Assembly (NCBI RefSeq): GCF_020400655.1
Contig: NZ_JAINRC010000030.1
Location: 1-64,000 of the forward strand
Source: Streptomyces spinosus
GTDB lineage: Bacteria > Actinomycetota > Actinomycetes > Streptomycetales > Streptomycetaceae
Direction of reading: 5' to 3'
Length of the DNA stretch: 64,000 nt
Shown here piece after piece: positions 60,709-64,000 of this stretch. The position numbers were made by a program, and so were the translations under genes. Under the pieces are notes generated by a model. The model was not told where the DNA came from, searched no databases, and saw nothing but the letters and a program-made list of their open reading frames with translations. Positions within the stretch are counted from its first letter, which is position 1. Every line of letters begins with the position of its first letter.

Positions 60709-60873
60709 GAGTCCATCCTCGAGCACTGCGGTGAACAGCACGGTGGCAGGGGGACTCGGGCCCGGGCGCGGTCAGGTCTCTACGACCAAGTGGTGCGGGC
60801 GTCTGTCGCGTGAGTCGCCGGAGGACCAGCCTCTGGTCGGCGGCGTTCGCCTGGGGGTGGTGGGCCGGGTCGC

Positions 60874-61371
60874 TCAGCGACCGGACGGGGTGTTCCAGCT
60901 GGCCAGGAGCGGCAGGACGCGTGCGGTGGGGGAGTCTGGCTCGGTGGTGTAGACGACAAGGCGCTGGTCCGGTTCGTGCGGCGCACAGACGATTTCGATG
61001 TTGAAGGACAACGGGCTGGCGGTGGGGTGCTGAATACGTTTGTTCACCGACGCGTAGTCGCGGACCGTGTGATCGTCCCACCATCGTGCGACGTCACGGT
61101 CGGTTGTGCGCAGCTCGTCCATGAGCGCGGTGAGGCGGTGGTCGTGCAGGCGGCGGGCGGTTTCGCGGCGCATGGTGGCGACGGTGGCCGAGGCGAAGTC
61201 GCACCAGTTGACGATCCTGTCGCGGGCGATGGGGTCTTGGAACATGTACCGGACGAATGACGTGCCCGGCTCCAGTGGGCTGCCCAGGATCTCCGTCAGC
61301 AGGGCGTTGCGGGCCAGAACCTCGCCGCGATGGCCGAGCAGCAGCACCGGGACGTGGTCGAGGGTGTGCAT
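60874..61371 (-). pseudogene. MmyB-like ligand-binding domain of an XRE regulator, HTH lost
   Basis: 165 residues: LDHVPVLLLGHRGEVLARNA, FVRYMFQDPIARDRIVNWCD and VVYTTEPDSPTARVLPLLAS are typical of the MmyB-like domain that follows an N-terminal HTH in many actinobacterial XRE regulators. The HTH (about 100 residues) is absent: upstream lies a dehydrogenase fragment on the other strand. Translation could begin at ATG 61371, but without the DNA-binding half it is a truncated gene. Confidence 0.75.
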
Positions 61372-61449
61372 CAGGCGCAGCAGCCCCGGGCCGGGATGCT
61401 GGACCGTGCGTGGCGTCGCCGGCCGGTGCGGGGTGGCTGCGGGTTACGT

Positions 61450-61831
61450 CAACAGCGTGACCGAACAGAACTGGGGCGATGCGGTCTTCGCGTTGTCCGG
61501 AGGCGTCGACAAGGTGGTCGACAGCGTCGGCGTGTCGATCCTGAGCCAGGCCCTGGCCGCCCTCGCGCCGGGCGGTGAGGTCGCCACCCTCGGCCTGTTC
61601 GACGCGGCTGGGGGGCCGTTGGACGGGTACGCCCTGCTCGGCAAGCAGGCGCGCATCCGCGGCGTCGCGGTCGGCAGCGAGGCCATGCACCGCGATCTCG
61701 TGCGTCACGTCGAGACCCATGACATCCACCCGGTGATCGACCGCCGGATCGACTTCCTCGACGCCCCGGCCGCGTACACGGCTCAGACCTCGGGCGGACT
61801 GTTCGGCAAGATCGTCATCGAACTCGACTGA
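61450..61831 (+). pseudogene. C-terminal fragment of a zinc-type alcohol dehydrogenase/quinone reductase
   Basis: About 125 residues reading FALSGGVDKVVDSVG, LSQALAALAPGGEVATLGLF, ALLGKQARIRGVAVGSEAMH and TAQTSGGLFGKIVIELD, the NAD(P)-binding and closing part of medium-chain dehydrogenases. The catalytic N-terminal half and the GxGxxG strand are missing. Its broken end abuts the broken end of the MmyB fragment. Confidence 0.75.
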
Positions 61832-62188
61832 GTCTGCCGACGCCGACACGGCACACGCAGAACCGAGCACCCGAGGATGGTGTGGCCGGCGACGTCGTTC
61901 ATCCCGGACAGCTGCGAAGCCCCTGACCTGCCCTGCATCGCGTCCACTCCCTCGCGGCGATGCGCACGCCGATGCGCTTGGCTCGAAAACGACCCCGAGT
62001 AGGGCGAACACGCCGCGCCCGCTGTCGCGCACCGACCCGTTAGGAGAACACTGTTCTGTTGTTAAGGAAACATGGTTGCGTTAGGGTGGCTGCGGGCCCG
62101 GCTTGAAAGAGCCGCTCGCCTGCACTCACCTGTTTCCGGCCGGGCGTCCACGGACGCGAGCCGCCGGATCGATGCGACGGAGCACACC
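61832..62188. other. 357-bp region upstream of the SDR gene
   Basis: No gene. Contains a palindrome at 62045-62057 that may control the SDR gene. Confidence 0.5.
62045..62057. promoter_or_regulatory. Candidate operator AGAACA-C-TGTTCT
   Basis: A 13-bp perfect palindrome about 130 bp before the SDR start, in an A+T-rich patch (TTGTTAAGGAAACATG) likely to be the promoter. Confidence 0.5.
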
Positions 62189-63058
62189 ATGTCCCTTGTC
62201 TTCCTCGTCACCGGAGCCGGCCGCGGCCTGGGGCGGGAGATCGTCACGGCAGCACTGGAGGCCGGCCACCGGGTGGTGGCCGGCGCCCGTTCGACGCATG
62301 CCCTGGACGACCTGGCCGCCCGGTTCGAGGACCGCCTCACCGTCGTCCCCCTGGACGTCACCGACAGCCGGCAGGCGGAGGAAGCGGTGCGGAGCGCGCT
62401 CACCTCCTACGGCAGACTCGACGTGCTGGTCAACAACGCCGGCTACGCGAACGTGGCCTCGATCGAGGACGTGGAGCCCGAGGACTTCCAGGCCCAGGTG
62501 GACACCAACCTGTTCGGCGTCTTCCGCCTCACCCGCGCCGCACTGCCGGTGATGCGCGAGCAGCGTTCCGGCCACATCATCCAGATCTCGTCGGTCGGCG
62601 GCCGGCTCGCGACACCCGGACTGGCCGCATACCAGTCCGCCAAGTGGGCCGTCGGGGGATTCTCCTCGGTGCTGGCCCAGGAAGTCGCCCCGCTGGGCAT
62701 CAAGGTCACCGTCCTGGAGCCCGGGGGAATGGCCACCGAGTGGGCGGGCTCGTCGATGAAGGTGGCGCCGGTGCGCCCGGAGTACGCGCCGACGGTGGGA
62801 GCCACGGCGGGCATGCACGGTTCCGGCCTCACTCACGCCAGCGACCCGGCGAAGGTCGCCCGCCTTCTCCTGGAGGTCGTCGCGCAGGACCAGCCGCCGC
62901 TGCGCCTGCTGGTAGGCGCGGACGCGTACCGCTACGCGACCGACGCCACCCGCGCTCTGCTCGCCGAGGACGAGCGCAACCGGCCCCTGAGCGAGTCCAC
63001 CACCGCCGACGACGCGACCGAGGAGCAGCTCGATCCCCTGGGCGGCACGACCCGCTGA
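62189..63058 (+). CDS. Short-chain dehydrogenase/reductase
   Basis: 289 residues from ATG 62189. VTGAGRGLGREIVTAAL binds the nicotinamide cofactor, NNAGYANVASIEDV follows, ISSVGGRLATPGLAAYQSAK carries the Ser-Tyr-Lys triad, and VTVLEPGGMATEW the substrate side. It is of the oxidoreductase type often found in TetR/ArsR-regulated actinobacterial pairs, but no regulator is adjacent. Substrate unknown. Confidence 0.93.
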   Translation: MSLVFLVTGAGRGLGREIVTAALEAGHRVVAGARSTHALDDLAARFEDRLTVVPLDVTDSRQAEEAVRSALTSYGRLDVLVNNAGYANVASIEDVEPEDFQAQVDTNLFGVFRLTRAALPVMREQRSGHIIQISSVGGRLATPGLAAYQSAKWAVGGFSSVLAQEVAPLGIKVTVLEPGGMATEWAGSSMKVAPVRPEYAPTVGATAGMHGSGLTHASDPAKVARLLLEVVAQDQPPLRLLVGADAYRYATDATRALLAEDERNRPLSESTTADDATEEQLDPLGGTTR

Positions 63059-63254
63059 GCCGGACCGGGAGCATACCCCCGCGCCTGCGCCTTCCCGGCC
63101 GTCCCGAGGCCGGCCGAGACGGCGCACACGTCAGCGCCGGGGCGCGAAGGCCTGCCGGCACAGGAGACGCCGCTACGCGGAGGCCATCCTTCCGGTCCGG
63201 ATGGCCGCAGCGCCCACGGCGCGACGATCCGTGCGTACGCCATCCACGCCATCG

Positions 63255-63365
63255 CAGAAGCTCCCCGACGCCAAGGTGATCCGCTACGGCGCAGCCGGTC
63301 ACCGCTTCCTGTTCCAGCAGCCGGATGACTCCGCCCACGAGGCCATCCGGTTCCCCTCCACCTGG
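63255..63365 (+). pseudogene. Possible C-terminal scrap of an alpha/beta hydrolase
   Basis: KLPDAKVIRYGAAGHRFLFQ reads like the strand and catalytic-His segment of a dienelactone-hydrolase-type protein. Nothing before or after it continues the family. Too short to be sure. Confidence 0.35.
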
Positions 63366-63861
63366 TCTCCCGCGCGGCTGCGTCAGCCACTACCGGTCAC
63401 CTCACGACGCCGGCGTACGTTGGAAGCGAGCCAGGCCGGCGAGACGGCGAGGACAGCCGTCCCGGTGCCGGGCGTCCTTGTCGTCCCACCGTGCCCAGCA
63501 CACGCGGTGCTGACCGGCCGCCCCAGCCGCAGTCGAAGAACCCCCTGGTCCGCGACGCCCGGCGCCTGCGCACGGTCGACGCGCCCGCGAACACGGCCGC
63601 GCTGACTGCGGCGGCCCCGCCGAGGCCGGGCGGGCGGTCTGCCGGCCGAGGCCGTCCGCCGGGCCTCGGCCCACAGGCGCAACCGGCGGAATCGCGGTGT
63701 TGGTCCTCGTCGCCGAGGAACACCCGGCGTTCCGCCCCGCATCGCGTGGATGCCGTCCTGCCCTGGGGCACGCCGCCGCCGGTGGACGTGCCCGGGAGGA
63801 CCCTGGTGCGCGAGCCGTGAACGCGGACATATCCGGCCGTCGCCGTCGGGGCGGAACATAC

Positions 63862-63945
63862 TCAGGCGTGCTCGGCACCGATCAGCTCCGCGGCCCGCTC
63901 GGCCACCGCGAGCACCGTCGGGTTGGGGTTGATCACAGCAGGACA
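63862..63945 (-). pseudogene. Possible GMC-oxidoreductase-like C-terminal scrap
   Basis: The minus-strand frame ending at TGA 63864-63862 reads INPNPTVLAVAERAAELIGA, close to the last strand-helix of GMC-type flavin oxidoreductases (NPN.T..A.A.R.A). Further upstream, to the window edge, this frame loses similarity, so it is either truncated or shifted. Confidence 0.35.
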
Positions 63946-64000
63946 GGCTCGCGCAACAGGAACGGCAGCGCCAGGAGGAGGAACGCACTGCCGCCGAGGA

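Larger units (their letters stand above)
63059..64000. other. 942-bp right-edge region with gene fragments only
   Basis: No intact gene can be supported. Two weak fragments are listed separately (63255 and 63862). Confidence 0.45.

Overview
This window looks like a Streptomyces chromosome segment. It has very high G+C, GTG and TTG starts, CebR-type cellulose regulation and, above all, a near-complete antimycin-type depsipeptide gene cluster. All identities come from reading translated sequence and motifs; no database search was run.

Left flank (1-4512): a partial gene tail, an epoxide-hydrolase-like protein, a TetR repressor divergent from an aldo/keto reductase with a perfect operator palindrome between them, a small overlapping membrane protein, and a dihydroflavonol-reductase-like protein.

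Core (4779-32122): the order matches the published antimycin set. On the minus strand, antHIJKL (a PaaABCDE-type epoxidase) is followed by antM (ketoreductase), antN (tryptophan 2,3-dioxygenase), antO (formamidase-like) and antP (kynureninase). Divergent from these are antG (carrier protein), antF (acyl-adenylating ligase) and antQ (phosphopantetheinyl transferase). Then come antD (KS-AT-T-TE) and antC (C-A-T-C-A-KR-T) on the minus strand, and antB (acyltransferase) and antA (sigma factor) on the plus strand. Tryptophan is turned into anthranilate by AntN/O/P, loaded on AntG by AntF and oxidised by AntHIJKL to the 3-aminosalicylate starter. AntC adds threonine and a reduced 2-keto acid; AntD adds an alkylmalonate unit and releases the dilactone; AntM and AntB tailor C-8. 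Three things stand out: antE, the crotonyl-CoA carboxylase/reductase that makes the alkylmalonyl extender, survives only as a frameshifted remnant; a PAS-LuxR regulator sits beside antA; and PAS-LuxR-type boxes lie between antC and antB.

Middle (32793-45538): an XRE/TPR regulator, a DUF6461 protein, an SOS-response-associated peptidase, a DUF1326/DUF2182 pair, an AA10 lytic polysaccharide monooxygenase and a CBM2/Cip1-like secreted protein (both with CebR-like boxes), and two paralogous membrane HTH/DUF2690 genes, one broken by an in-frame TGA.

Right part (45539-64000): sparse and worn. Intact hydrolases, acetyltransferases, two STAS proteins, a transglycosylase-like protein, a metallo-hydrolase, an Imm5-like protein and an SDR alternate with fragments of ankyrin, transposase, recombinase, HAD, phosphoesterase, Ig-like, regulator and dehydrogenase genes.
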